Of a DNA stretch of 64,000 nucleotides, positions 39,736 to 48,333 are shown one piece after another. How positions within the stretch are numbered: the first letter of the stretch is position 1; every line of letters begins with the position of its first letter. The stretch comes from Hyphomicrobiales bacterium (lineage in GTDB: Bacteria > Pseudomonadota > Alphaproteobacteria > Rhizobiales > Rhizobiaceae): the NCBI GenBank assembly GCA_900471525.1, contig UCEZ01000030.1:124001-188000 (forward strand), in the 5' to 3' direction. The position numbers and the translations under genes were made by a program. A model generated the notes under the pieces. The model ran no database searches. It had not been told where the DNA came from and saw only the letters and a list, made by a program, of their open reading frames with translations.

Positions 39736-40746
39736 ATGGCGTCTTCTCTTCTCGCAAAGAAACCGATCACCCTTCGCCTCTGCGGTCCGCGCGGCTTTTG
39801 CGCCGGCGTCGATAGGGCGATCCAGATCGTCGTTCTGGCGTTGAAGGAATATGGCGCCCCGGTCTATGTCCGCCATGAGATCGTCCACAATCGCTATGTC
39901 GTCGAGGGGCTGGAGGCGAAGGGCGCGATCTTCGTCGAGGAACTGGACGAGATCCCCGCCGAACATCGCAAGCAGCCGGTGGTGTTTTCCGCCCATGGCG
40001 TGCCGAAATCGGTGCCTGCGGACGCCACCAGCCGTAACCTTTTCTACCTCGATGCCACATGCCCGCTGGTCTCCAAGGTCCACAAGCAGGCGATGCGCCA
40101 CCAAAAGCTCGGGCGCCATGTCGTGCTGATCGGCCATGCCGGTCATCCGGAAGTGATCGGCACGATGGGGCAGTTGCCAGAAGGCGCCGTGTCGCTTGTC
40201 GAGACGGTCGAGGATGCGGATATCTATGTGCCGCCGGATCCCGACAATCTCGGCTTCGTCACCCAGACGACGCTCTCCGTCGACGACACCGCCGGCGTTA
40301 TCAAGCGCCTGCATGAGCGTTTCCCGAACCTGACGGCACCTGCTGCCGATTCGATCTGCTACGCGACGACGAACCGCCAGGAGGCTGTGAAGCAGGCCGC
40401 CCCCGGTTGCGATCACTTCATCATCGTAGGCGCTCCGAATTCGTCGAACTCGAAGCGTCTGGTCGAGGTAGCGCTCCGGGCCGGTGCGAAAAAATCGGTG
40501 CTTGTCCAGCGCGCGTCGGAAATCGACTGGGATGATTTTGGCGATATCTCTACAGTCGGCCTGTCGGCGGGTGCGTCGGCGCCGGAAGTCATCGTCAACG
40601 AGATCATCGAAGCTTTTCGCGAGCTTTACGATGCCGCGGTGGAGCTTGCCGATACGGTCGAGGAAACGGAAAACTTCCTCGTCAACCGCGAGTTGCGCCA
40701 TGTGCCGCTGACCGCCCAGGACATGGCGTTCGTGAATGGAGATTAG
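39736..40746 (+). CDS. ispH: 4-hydroxy-3-methylbut-2-enyl diphosphate reductase
   Basis: The 336-residue enzyme performs the last MEP-pathway step, giving IPP and DMAPP. Three conserved Cys for the iron-sulfur cluster are present in [24 protein letters not shown] and [21 protein letters not shown] and [11 protein letters not shown] are further family motifs. It begins only 3 bases after the DUF1304 stop codon. A long inverted repeat lies just downstream. Confidence 0.97.
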   Translation: MASSLLAKKPITLRLCGPRGFCAGVDRAIQIVVLALKEYGAPVYVRHEIVHNRYVVEGLEAKGAIFVEELDEIPAEHRKQPVVFSAHGVPKSVPADATSRNLFYLDATCPLVSKVHKQAMRHQKLGRHVVLIGHAGHPEVIGTMGQLPEGAVSLVETVEDADIYVPPDPDNLGFVTQTTLSVDDTAGVIKRLHERFPNLTAPAADSICYATTNRQEAVKQAAPGCDHFIIVGAPNSSNSKRLVEVALRAGAKKSVLVQRASEIDWDDFGDISTVGLSAGASAPEVIVNEIIEAFRELYDAAVELADTVEETENFLVNRELRHVPLTAQDMAFVNGD

Positions 40747-40764
40747 GCTATGAGGGCAGGCGAC

Positions 40765-40885
40765 ATGGATCCTCGGGTCAAGCCCGAGGATGACGACCTT
40801 GGGTTTCCTGCCATTCTCAAACCAGCCATTCCCGTTGCGAATGCTCCCTCCCTCCGTCATCCTCGGGCTTGACCCGAGGATCCAT
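40765..40885. repeat. Rhizobial intergenic palindromic repeat with 31-bp perfect inverted arms
   Basis: Two 31-base arms (40765-40795 and 40855-40885) are exact reverse complements separated by 59 bases. Each arm contains CCTCGGGTCAAGCCCGAGG or its complement, itself a 7-bp-stem hairpin. From memory this motif recurs in Rhizobiales intergenic DNA and yields spurious 'VILGLDPRIH' translations, as it does here. It is a REP/RIME-like element, not a terminator with a U-tract. Confidence 0.9.
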
Positions 40886-40929
40886 ACTCCGGTGATCCCT
40901 TTCATCACTTCTAACCGCGAGATCAGACC

Positions 40930-41910
40930 TTGGCAGTTTACACCGACATCACCGAAGACGATCTCTCCCGTTTTCTGGAAGCCTACGACGTCGGCACGCT
41001 GACGTCCTACAAGGGCATTGCCGAAGGCGTCGAGAACACCAATTTTCTGCTGCACACGACCAAGGGCTCCTACATCCTGACGCTCTATGAAAAGCGCGTG
41101 GACCAGAACGACCTGCCGTTCTTCCTGGGGCTGATGCACCATCTCGCCGACAAGGGGCTTTCCTGCCCGTTGCCGCTGCCACGCGCCGATGGCAAGCTGC
41201 TTGGCCAACTCTCTGGCCGGCCGGCGGCGGTCATTTCGTTCCTTGAGGGCATGTGGCTGCGCAAGCCCGACGCCAATCATTGCCGCGAGGTCGGCAAGGC
41301 CCTGGCGGCGATGCACGTGGCAGGCGAGGGCTTCGAGATCAGACGCAGCAATGCGCTATCGGTGGACGGCTGGAGGCCGCTGTGGAACAATTCCCGCGAC
41401 CGCGCCGACGAAGTGCAGCCGGGCCTGAAGACCGAGATTGCCGCTGAGCTCGATTTCCTCGAAGCGAACTGGCAGAAGAGCCTGCCGGAGGGCGTCATCC
41501 ACGCCGATCTTTTCCCCGACAACGTCTTCTTCCTTGGCGACGAGCTTTCGGGCCTGATCGACTTCTATTTCGCCTGCAACGATCTGCTCGCGTATGATGT
41601 TTCCGTCTGCCTGAATGCCTGGTGCTTCGAGAAGGATGGCGCCTTCAACATTACCAAGGGCATGGCGCTTTTGGCGGGTTATCAGAGCGTGCGGCCGCTG
41701 ACCGCAGCCGAGATCGAGGCACTGCCGCTTCTGGCGCGCGGCTCGGCGCTGCGCTTCTTCCTGACGCGGCTCTACGATTGGCTGATGACGCCGCCTGGTG
41801 CGCTGGTGGTGAAGAAAGACCCGCTCGAATATCTGAAAAAGCTGCAATTCCATCGCTCGGTGGCAAGCGCCGCCGAATATGGCGTTATCCACGAGAATCA
41901 GACCGCATGA
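40930..41910 (+). CDS. thrB: Homoserine kinase (ThrB, aminoglycoside-phosphotransferase fold)
   Basis: The 326-residue protein phosphorylates homoserine for threonine synthesis. It is the APH/choline-kinase-like ThrB of alphaproteobacteria, not the GHMP type: [21 protein letters not shown] at the ATP side and the catalytic loop [26 protein letters not shown]. The start is TTG (40930), giving [12 protein letters not shown], the usual rhizobial N-terminus. It shares a 4-base overlap with rnhA. thrC is 20 kb away in this window on the other strand. Confidence 0.95.
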   Translation: MAVYTDITEDDLSRFLEAYDVGTLTSYKGIAEGVENTNFLLHTTKGSYILTLYEKRVDQNDLPFFLGLMHHLADKGLSCPLPLPRADGKLLGQLSGRPAAVISFLEGMWLRKPDANHCREVGKALAAMHVAGEGFEIRRSNALSVDGWRPLWNNSRDRADEVQPGLKTEIAAELDFLEANWQKSLPEGVIHADLFPDNVFFLGDELSGLIDFYFACNDLLAYDVSVCLNAWCFEKDGAFNITKGMALLAGYQSVRPLTAAEIEALPLLARGSALRFFLTRLYDWLMTPPGALVVKKDPLEYLKKLQFHRSVASAAEYGVIHENQTA

Positions 41911-42350
41911 AACATGTCGATATCTTCACCGATGGTGCCTGTTCCGGAAACCCTGGACCGGGCGGTTGGGGCGCGGTGCTGCGTTATGGCGAGGTGGAAA
42001 AGGACATCTGCGGCGGCGAAGCCGAGACCACCAACAACCGCATGGAGCTTCTGGCAGCAATCACGGCGCTCGACAGCCTGAAAAGCCCTTGCGAGGTCGA
42101 TCTGCACACCGACTCGAAATATGTCATGGACGGCATCGGCAAGTGGATCCACGGCTGGAAGAGGAACGGCTGGAAGACCGCCGACAAGAAACCGGTGAAG
42201 AACGGCGAACTCTGGCAGGCGCTCGACGCTGCCAACCAGCGCCACAAGGTGACCTGGCACTGGGTCAAGGGCCACGCCGGCCACCCGGAAAACGAACGCG
42301 CCGACGAACTCGCCCGCAAGGGCATGGAGCCGTTCAAGAAGAAGCGGTGA
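41907..42350 (+). CDS. rnhA: Ribonuclease HI
   Basis: The 147-residue enzyme cleaves RNA in RNA-DNA hybrids. Catalytic residues appear in [17 protein letters not shown] (Asp), [10 protein letters not shown] (Glu), [11 protein letters not shown] (Asp) and [14 protein letters not shown] (His and Asp). [10 protein letters not shown] is the active-site flap. ATG overlaps the thrB stop (ATGA), so the two are translationally coupled; thrB-rnhA is a typical rhizobial pair. Confidence 0.97.
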   Translation: MKHVDIFTDGACSGNPGPGGWGAVLRYGEVEKDICGGEAETTNNRMELLAAITALDSLKSPCEVDLHTDSKYVMDGIGKWIHGWKRNGWKTADKKPVKNGELWQALDAANQRHKVTWHWVKGHAGHPENERADELARKGMEPFKKKR

Positions 42351-42405
42351 GGGGGAAGGCGGAGGTTTTCACAGTCCATCGCCGTTGGATTAACGTGAGG
42401 GTGGG

Positions 42406-43206
42406 CTACCTTCCAATGGAGCGCTCCTGCATCTCTTCGCCAATGAAACAGTTGTAGGGCTGAGGGTATTCAACGCGCATCAGCCCCGTTTTGCGCTCCC
42501 GAGGTCCGCTGACCTCCAGTCCTGAAATCTCGATAACAAGCTTGCGCAGGATGGTTTCGGCAAATTGTGACGCATTCGTTACCTTCAATAAAAATGCCCC
42601 ATCCCCGCCGATGACGCATTCCCGATAATAGACATCGAGGTCCGGGATCGATGCGGAATCCGGGACTGTCCTCAACATGATTGGAAGACCGTCAACGACG
42701 ATGCCCTGAGCGATGGTAGTATTCCTGGCGACCGGCGCCGGGACTCCGGCGTTGTTGGGTCCATCGCCGGATACATCGATCACGCGTCGGGTCCCTCGGA
42801 ACGGGCTGGTTTGAAAGAGCTTTCGTGCGAATGCAAGCGCATTGGAAATCGATGTGAAGGAGATCCGTCTGGTCGGCTGCTCGCGCAATATTTCAGAAAA
42901 CTGTGCCGCAGTCGCCGAGCCGTCAATCAGGGTCCAGGGCACGATTTGGACAGCCGAGCCACCCCACTCGACATAGGTGACCGCAATCCTGCCGCGCGGC
43001 CCGCGCCGCAAGGCTTTGACGATTTCCTGCCTGAGGAATGCGTCTACGTAGCCCTTGCGTTGAAGTCGTTGTTCATCGATTTCCATTGAGTAGGAGACAT
43101 CAACGGCAATCACCAGTTCCAGATCGACGGCCGCGGAATTTTGTCCGGCAGCCGGACTTGCCCCCAGAAGACAAAAAATAGCAAAAAGTGCCCAGGGCGG
43201 TTTCAT
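42406..43206 (-). CDS. DUF1194 von Willebrand factor A-like protein
   Basis: The 266-residue protein has a signal peptide (about 1-22, ending SPAAGQ) and a vWA domain with the metal-ion site DVSYSMEIDEQ (DxSxS) near residue 35 and DVSGDGPNN further on. Such domains usually mediate metal-dependent protein binding in the periplasm. No partner genes of a known vWA/MoxR system lie nearby. The ATG at 43206 is chosen because it begins the signal peptide; longer in-frame starts run over the convergent region. Confidence 0.85.
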   Translation of the reverse strand: MKPPWALFAIFCLLGASPAAGQNSAAVDLELVIAVDVSYSMEIDEQRLQRKGYVDAFLRQEIVKALRRGPRGRIAVTYVEWGGSAVQIVPWTLIDGSATAAQFSEILREQPTRRISFTSISNALAFARKLFQTSPFRGTRRVIDVSGDGPNNAGVPAPVARNTTIAQGIVVDGLPIMLRTVPDSASIPDLDVYYRECVIGGDGAFLLKVTNASQFAETILRKLVIEISGLEVSGPRERKTGLMRVEYPQPYNCFIGEEMQERSIGR

Positions 43207-43273
43207 AGCGGCAATCCACCTAGCCACCGAGTTGAGCGATCTGGCGAGGCGCCCGTCGAGTGGATGGAGTGGT

Positions 43274-44311
43274 CTAGCGCACCAGAGGTCCATTCGCCTT
43301 CTTCCAGGCGTCGATGCCACCCTCGATGTGGCAGGCGCTCGTGAGGCCTGCGTCCTGTGCGGCCTCGACCGCCATCGCCGAACGCTCGCCGAAGGCGCAG
43401 TAGAAGACGATCCGCTTGCCGGTGGCTGCCGCCAGCTCATGCAGCATGCCGCCCGCACCGATGTTTTCCTGGAGTTCCGGATAGGGCGCGTGCAGCGCAC
43501 CCGGAATGATCCCGTGCTTTTCGCGTTCCGCCTTCTCGCGCAGGTCGACGATCGCAATGTCGGGGCGGCCACTGAGCGACAATGCCTCGGACGCGGAAAC
43601 CGCCCAGCCTTTGCGCGCGATCTCCTCCTGGTGAAGGCCGACATGGATATTGGCCGGTACGGCCACATCCATCATCTTCGGGTTGGGCAGGTTCAGATTG
43701 TTCATGATGTCGACATATTCGTCGACGGATTGAACCCTGAGGCGCGGGTTGAACCGTTTCTCCTCGCCGATGGTCGAAACGGTATCGCCCTTGTAGTCAT
43801 GGGCCGGAAAGACCAGCGTCTCGTCCGGCAATTTGAGCAGCTTGTTGAAGATGGAATCATATTGCTGGCGCGGATCGCCGTTCTGGAAATCGGTGCGACC
43901 GGTGCCGCGAATGAGCAGCGTGTCGCCGGTGAACACACGGCCGTTCGTGAGGAAGGAATAGGAATCGTCCGTATGCCCCGGTGTATAAAGCACATCGAGG
44001 CTGAGGCCCTCGATCGCAACGCGATCGCCTTCCGTCACGCGCATGGAAACCACATCGGCCAGCGTCTGCTCGCCCATCACCGTGATGCAGTGGGTGCGGT
44101 CGCGCAATTCACCCAGGCCGGTGATGTGGTCGGCATGCAGATGCGTGTCGACGGCCTTGACCAATCTGAGATCAAGCTCCCGCACCAGCTGCAGGTAACG
44201 ATCGACCTTTTCCAGAACCGGGTCGATGATAAGGGCTTCTCCCCCATGCCGGCTGGCAATGAGGTAGGTATAGGTGCCGGAGACGCTATCGAACAGCTGA
44301 CGGAAGATCAT
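43274..44311 (-). CDS. Persulfide dioxygenase-rhodanese fusion (ETHE1-like)
   Basis: Residues 1-235 are an ETHE1-type metallo-beta-lactamase fold: THLHADHITG, YTPGHTDDSYSF, FTGDTLLIRGTGRTDFQ and FPAHDY. Residues about 245-345 are a rhodanese domain with the active Cys305 in YCAFGERS. Together they should oxidise glutathione persulfide to sulfite and shuttle sulfur. GGAG lies 6 bases before the ATG at 44311. No ArsR-type persulfide sensor is directly attached; a peroxiredoxin gene lies upstream on the same strand. Confidence 0.92.
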   Translation of the reverse strand: MIFRQLFDSVSGTYTYLIASRHGGEALIIDPVLEKVDRYLQLVRELDLRLVKAVDTHLHADHITGLGELRDRTHCITVMGEQTLADVVSMRVTEGDRVAIEGLSLDVLYTPGHTDDSYSFLTNGRVFTGDTLLIRGTGRTDFQNGDPRQQYDSIFNKLLKLPDETLVFPAHDYKGDTVSTIGEEKRFNPRLRVQSVDEYVDIMNNLNLPNPKMMDVAVPANIHVGLHQEEIARKGWAVSASEALSLSGRPDIAIVDLREKAEREKHGIIPGALHAPYPELQENIGAGGMLHELAAATGKRIVFYCAFGERSAMAVEAAQDAGLTSACHIEGGIDAWKKANGPLVR

Positions 44312-44357
44312 CGGCGGCTCCGTCACGCTTCTCTTGTACTGGCGCGGGGCATGACCG

Positions 44358-45020
44358 CTACCCCTGCGGTTGCGGCACGATCCGGATATAGGGCTTTGGC
44401 GCGCGCCAGCCTTGCGGATATTGTTTCCGCGCGTCGTCGTCCGTCACCGAACCGGCAATGATCACATCGTCACCCTGCTTCCAGTTTACCGGCGTGGCCA
44501 CCTTGTGCTTTGCGGTCAGCTGCAGCGAGTCGATCACCCGCAGCACCTCGTCGAAATTGCGGCCGGTGGTCATGGGATAGACGAGGATCAGCTTGATCTT
44601 CTTGTCAGGGCCGACGACAAAGACATTGCGCACGGTCTGATTGTCGGCCGGGGTCCGCTGGGTCGGGTCGCCTGATACCGCTGCCGGCAGCATGCCATAG
44701 AGTTTCGACACGCTGTAATCGACATCGGCAATCATCGGGAAGTTCGGCGCGAAGCCTTGGGTTTCCTCGATGTCCTTCACCCAGCCGGAATGGCGGTCGA
44801 TCGGGTCGACCGACAGGCCTATGATCTTGACGCCACGCTTGTCGAATTCGGGTTTGATCCGGGCCATGTAACCCAGTTCGGTGGTGCATACCGGTGTAAA
44901 ATCCTTCGGATGCGAGAAAAGCACAGCCCAGGAATTGCCGACCCAGTCATGAAACTGGATCTTGCCTTCCGTGGTTTCGGCAGCGAAATCCGGTGCGAGA
45001 TCATTGATTGCAAGTGTCAT
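44358..45020 (-). CDS. 1-Cys peroxiredoxin (Prx6 type)
   Basis: The 220-residue protein has the Prx6 motif FTPVCTTELGYMAR with peroxidatic Cys45 and no second Cys in the C-terminal half. GVKIIGLSVDPIDRHSGWVKDI and the C-terminal dimerisation segment ending YIRIVPQP fit this class. It reduces peroxides with glutathione or another thiol donor. GGGGGAG precedes the ATG at 45020. It lies 46 bases upstream of the ETHE1-rhodanese gene and is divergent from the arsR-like gene. Confidence 0.93.
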   Translation of the reverse strand: MTLAINDLAPDFAAETTEGKIQFHDWVGNSWAVLFSHPKDFTPVCTTELGYMARIKPEFDKRGVKIIGLSVDPIDRHSGWVKDIEETQGFAPNFPMIADVDYSVSKLYGMLPAAVSGDPTQRTPADNQTVRNVFVVGPDKKIKLILVYPMTTGRNFDEVLRVIDSLQLTAKHKVATPVNWKQGDDVIIAGSVTDDDARKQYPQGWRAPKPYIRIVPQPQG

Positions 45021-45184
45021 GAAACTCCCCCTAAATCTTGTGGCGATGCTCACCAAAAGCACCGGCGGCACATATTTTGCGCCCTTTGATAAATTAGGAA
45101 AGCAAAATATCGAGCGTCGCGTCTGTCTTTCCCTGCAACGCTGTACGCGCTTCAACGGCCGGCGTTCCAAAACACCATACGCTG

Positions 45185-45220
45185 CACCAAACACTTAGCT
45201 CTTGCGCTAAGTGTTTGGTG
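45185..45220. promoter_or_regulatory. 15-bp inverted repeat, likely ArsR-family operator
   Basis: CACCAAACACTTAGC (45185-45199) and GCTAAGTGTTTGGTG (45206-45220) are perfect reverse complements with a 6-base spacer. It ends 15 bases before the arsR-like start codon and about 165 bases before the peroxiredoxin start. Confidence 0.8.
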
Positions 45221-45235
45221 GTGATACTTAGCCTT

Positions 45236-45580
45236 ATGGAACAGTATTCGGAGCAGTTGGACGGCATTTTTCAAGCGCTGGCAGACCCCACCCGCCGGGC
45301 CGTTCTGGCACGACTGGGCAATGGGCCAGCCAGCATCAGCGACCTGGCGAAGCCCTTCGACATGGCCCTGCCGTCCTTCATGAAGCACATCCATTTTCTT
45401 GAGGGCAGCGGATTGATCCGGACGCGCAAGGAAGGTCGCGTCAGGACCTGTGCCATAGAGAAGAAGCAGTTTGCGGCGGTGGAGGCGTGGTTATCCGCGC
45501 AACGCGCGCTTTGGGAAGGTCGCACCGACAGGCTCGAGCAGTTTGTCGCCAAGGCTCAAGCAAAAGGAGATTCACAATGA
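45236..45580 (+). CDS. ArsR family transcriptional regulator
   Basis: The 114-residue protein has a winged helix: LDGIFQALADPTRRAVLARL, SISDLAKPFDMALPSFMKHIHFLE, and the wing LIRTRKEGRVRTCAIE. No metal-binding Cys pair is present, so it is not an obvious metal sensor. The ATG at 45236 sits just after a long inverted repeat likely to be its own operator. It overlaps the AHSA1 gene by 4 bases and is the first of a three-gene operon. Confidence 0.92.
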   Translation: MEQYSEQLDGIFQALADPTRRAVLARLGNGPASISDLAKPFDMALPSFMKHIHFLEGSGLIRTRKEGRVRTCAIEKKQFAAVEAWLSAQRALWEGRTDRLEQFVAKAQAKGDSQ

Positions 45581-46056
45581 TCCGATCTTCAAATCCCGAT
45601 CTCGATCTGACGATTTCGCGCGTCATCAAGGCGCCCCGTTCACTGGTCTGGAGCGCCTGGACCGATCCTTCGAGCTTCGAACAATGGTGGATTCCGGAAC
45701 CGGCCAGATGCAAGGTCGTGGACATGGAACTGCGTCCGGGCGGTGCGTTCATCACGCAGATCAGTGAAAACGGCGGCGATTTCATACCCCATCTCAGCGG
45801 CTGCTTCCTCGCCGTCGATGAAGGCGAGCAGATCGTCTTTACCAACGCGCTGGTCGGCGGCTGGCGGCCAGCAGAACAGGCCTTCATGACGGCGATCATC
45901 ACACTGCAGGACCATCCGGAGGGCACCGACTACGTCGCCCATGTGATGCACAAGAGCAATGCTGACCGGAATATGCACGAAGAGATGGGCTTCTATGATG
46001 GCTGGGGTACGGTCATGGGCCAGCTTGCCAGGCTCGTCGAACAGCGCGTGCAATAG
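45577..46056 (+). CDS. SRPBCC (AHSA1-like) domain protein
   Basis: The 159-residue protein has the START/AHSA1 fold: RVIKAPRSLVWSAWTDPSSFEQWW at the N-terminus and HEEMGFYDGWGTVMGQLARLVE at the C-terminal helix, framing a hydrophobic cavity. The ligand is unknown. AAAGGAGA precedes the ATG at 45577. ArsR regulators paired with AHSA1 genes are common in proteobacteria. Confidence 0.92.
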   Translation: MIRSSNPDLDLTISRVIKAPRSLVWSAWTDPSSFEQWWIPEPARCKVVDMELRPGGAFITQISENGGDFIPHLSGCFLAVDEGEQIVFTNALVGGWRPAEQAFMTAIITLQDHPEGTDYVAHVMHKSNADRNMHEEMGFYDGWGTVMGQLARLVEQRVQ

Positions 46057-46068
46057 GGAGGCCGGCCC

Positions 46069-46692
46069 ATGCGCAAGATTGTCTTCCAGATGATGACGAC
46101 GCTTAACGGCCGTCTCGACGATCCGATCGTCTGGCTCAAGGGCGTCGGGGACGATCAGTACCGCGCCATCGACCGGCTCTATGCCACCTACGATACCGTG
46201 CTGGTCGGACGCACGACCTATGAGGAAATGGTGGCGTATTGGCCTGGTGCTCTGTCCGAAGATGTCGGTACCGAGACCAATCGAACGATGGCGCGCCGGA
46301 TGCACGATTACAGAAAGCTGGTGTTCTCAAGAACCGGCAAGCATGCGCTGACCGAATGGAACAACGTGGAACAGGTCGTTGCCGCCAGCGACGACGAATT
46401 GGCAGCGTATCTCGCAAACCTGAAAACCGGGCCGGGCGGCGATATCCATCTCTCCGGCGGCGCGAGTTTTGCGCAATCGGTCATCAATTTCGATCTGGTC
46501 GACGAGTTTCATTTCTTCGTCTACCCCATAGTGTCCCCCGGCACCTCGTGGTTCTCGCTGTTGCCGGATACGCGCGACTTTCAGTTGGTTAGCGCCAACG
46601 CATATGAAAACGGTGTCGTCGGGCTTCATTATGTGCCGGTCAAGCACACGGAAAGGGCGCCACCGCAGAGCTTCTCCGATCTGTTGACGTAG
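46069..46692 (+). CDS. Dihydrofolate reductase-like (RibD C-terminal domain) protein
   Basis: The 207-residue protein begins MRKIVFQMMTTLNGRLDDP, followed by YDTVLVGRTTYEEMVAYWP and GGDIHLSGGASFAQSVI, the NADPH-binding pattern of RibD-C/DHFR-like reductases. It probably acts on a pteridine- or pyrimidine-like substrate that cannot be named. It follows the AHSA1 gene by 12 bases, completing the arsR-AHSA1-reductase cassette. Confidence 0.9.
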   Translation: MRKIVFQMMTTLNGRLDDPIVWLKGVGDDQYRAIDRLYATYDTVLVGRTTYEEMVAYWPGALSEDVGTETNRTMARRMHDYRKLVFSRTGKHALTEWNNVEQVVAASDDELAAYLANLKTGPGGDIHLSGGASFAQSVINFDLVDEFHFFVYPIVSPGTSWFSLLPDTRDFQLVSANAYENGVVGLHYVPVKHTERAPPQSFSDLLT

Positions 46693-46723
46693 TCACGAGG
46701 CGATCGTTTGATCGGCGGCGGGT

Positions 46724-46766
46724 TCACAAAAAAAAGCCCGCATGCCTTTCGGTCATGCGGGCCTTT
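46724..46766. terminator. Terminator between the reductase and MFS genes
   Basis: GCCCGCATG (46736-46744) and CATGCGGGC (46754-46762) form a 9-bp stem. Read on the minus strand it is followed by a long U-run, so it ends the MFS transcript; on the plus strand only CTTTC follows. Confidence 0.85.
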
Positions 46767-46782
46767 CAATCGAGATGTGCAG

Positions 46783-48117
46783 TTACTTCGCGGCGGCGAC
46801 CGCGAGTGGTTCTTGAACGCGGCCACTAAGCGAAAACGCAAGGATCGCCGAGAGCAGCATCAACCCGCCAACGATGAACATCGGCAGTTCGTAGACCCCG
46901 GTCGAATCCTTGACCAGACCGGTGATATAGGGTGCCGCAAAGCCTGCAATATTGCCGATCGTGTTGATGAGGGCGATGCCGGCGGCGGCGGCCGGGCCGG
47001 TCAGGAAGCGCGAGGGGATCGCCCAGAAGTTCGGCAGGGCTGCGAAGATCGAGCATGCCGTGATGGTGATGACCAGAATGGTTGCCTCCGGCGATCCCAT
47101 GTAAAGCGCTATCGGGATGCTGATCGCGCCGGTCAGCGCCGGAATGCCAATGTGCCACGGCTTGACGCCGCGTTTGGAGGCATCGCGGCTCCAGAAGAAC
47201 AGCGCCACTGCGGCCGGCAGATAGGGGATGGCGGTGATCAGGCCCTTGTCGAACACGTCGAACTTGGTGCCGAATTTTGCTTCGAAGCCGGCGATGATGG
47301 TCGGCAGGAAGAAGGCGAGCGCATAAAGCCCATAGATCAGGCCGAAGTAGATGACCGAGAGCAACCAAACGCGACCATCGGTGAAGGCGAGACGTGTCAT
47401 GCGGCCGTGGGCTGCGGTCTTGGCTCGCTCCTCGCTGGCGAGTTCCTTGTTCAGCCAGTTCTTTTCCGCCTGTGTCAGCCATTTGGCGTCATCCGGCCTG
47501 TCGGCGAGATAGAACCAGGCGATAATGCCGACGACGATCGCGGGGATCGCGACGCCGAAGAACATGATCCGCCAACCCTCCAGCCCAAACGCGCCATGCG
47601 CCTGGATGAGCATCGCCGCAAGCGGCGCGCCGATCACGGTCGTCAGCGGCTGTGCGAGATAGAAAAGCGCCAGGATCTTGTTGCGATGGCGGGCGGGAAC
47701 CCACATGCTGAGGAAAAGGATCGCGCCCGGGAAAAAGCCCGCTTCCGCCACGCCGAGCAGGAAGCGCAGGATATAGAGTTCCGTGGCACTGCTGACCCAG
47801 GTGAAGAGAAGCGCAACGATGCCCCAGGTCACCATGATGCGGGCAAGCCAGCGCCGCGCGCCATACTTGTGAAGCGCAAGGTTGCTCGGGATTTCAAGCA
47901 CGATGTAGCCGAAGAAGAAGATGCCCGCGGCAAAACCGAACTGCGCTGCCGTCAGCGCCAGGTCGGCCGTCATGCCGTTCGGGCCGGCAAACGAGATCGC
48001 GGTGCGATCAAGGAAGTTGATGAAAAACATCAAGGCGATGAACGGCACCAGCCGCTTTGACACCTTGGCGATGGCCGACCGCTCGACCTGTGATATTTCT
48101 TGAGTGTTGGAATGCAC
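46783..48117 (-). CDS. MFS transporter (anion:cation symporter type)
   Basis: The 444-residue protein has 12 predicted membrane segments. Motifs include FFINFLDRTAISFAGPNG, GYIVLEIPSNLALHKYGARRW and FLLGVAEAGFFPGAILFLSMW, which are characteristic of the ACS family of organic-acid/sugar-acid symporters. The substrate is unknown. It is divergent from a LysR regulator with 216 bases between them, which probably controls it. A terminator lies just past its stop. Confidence 0.9.
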   Translation of the reverse strand: MHSNTQEISQVERSAIAKVSKRLVPFIALMFFINFLDRTAISFAGPNGMTADLALTAAQFGFAAGIFFFGYIVLEIPSNLALHKYGARRWLARIMVTWGIVALLFTWVSSATELYILRFLLGVAEAGFFPGAILFLSMWVPARHRNKILALFYLAQPLTTVIGAPLAAMLIQAHGAFGLEGWRIMFFGVAIPAIVVGIIAWFYLADRPDDAKWLTQAEKNWLNKELASEERAKTAAHGRMTRLAFTDGRVWLLSVIYFGLIYGLYALAFFLPTIIAGFEAKFGTKFDVFDKGLITAIPYLPAAVALFFWSRDASKRGVKPWHIGIPALTGAISIPIALYMGSPEATILVITITACSIFAALPNFWAIPSRFLTGPAAAAGIALINTIGNIAGFAAPYITGLVKDSTGVYELPMFIVGGLMLLSAILAFSLSGRVQEPLAVAAAK

Positions 48118-48333
48118 GAAAGCTCCTCCCCTGGTTGCAAGGATTCTCCGGCAGCACCGTCTTTCAGCGCCGATGACAGAGTGGAAACTCCATTTTCCCT
48201 TCCATTATCCGTCTTCGATACGCGTGCGCCTTTAAATTGCCGCAAGTCCTAAAGGAATGTATAGGTCTGCGGCAATCGATTTAATTTCGCCTTCGCGTGA
48301 GAAAAAGTCACAGCTTGTCCGGGAGAGTTTGTT

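Noticed and set aside
40790-41002. 70-codon frame with VILGLDPRIH
   Set aside because: It arises from the palindromic repeat between ispH and thrB and is not a gene.
46708-48060. 450-codon plus-strand frame opposite the MFS gene
   Set aside because: It is an antisense shadow; the minus-strand MFS protein has full membrane topology and motifs.
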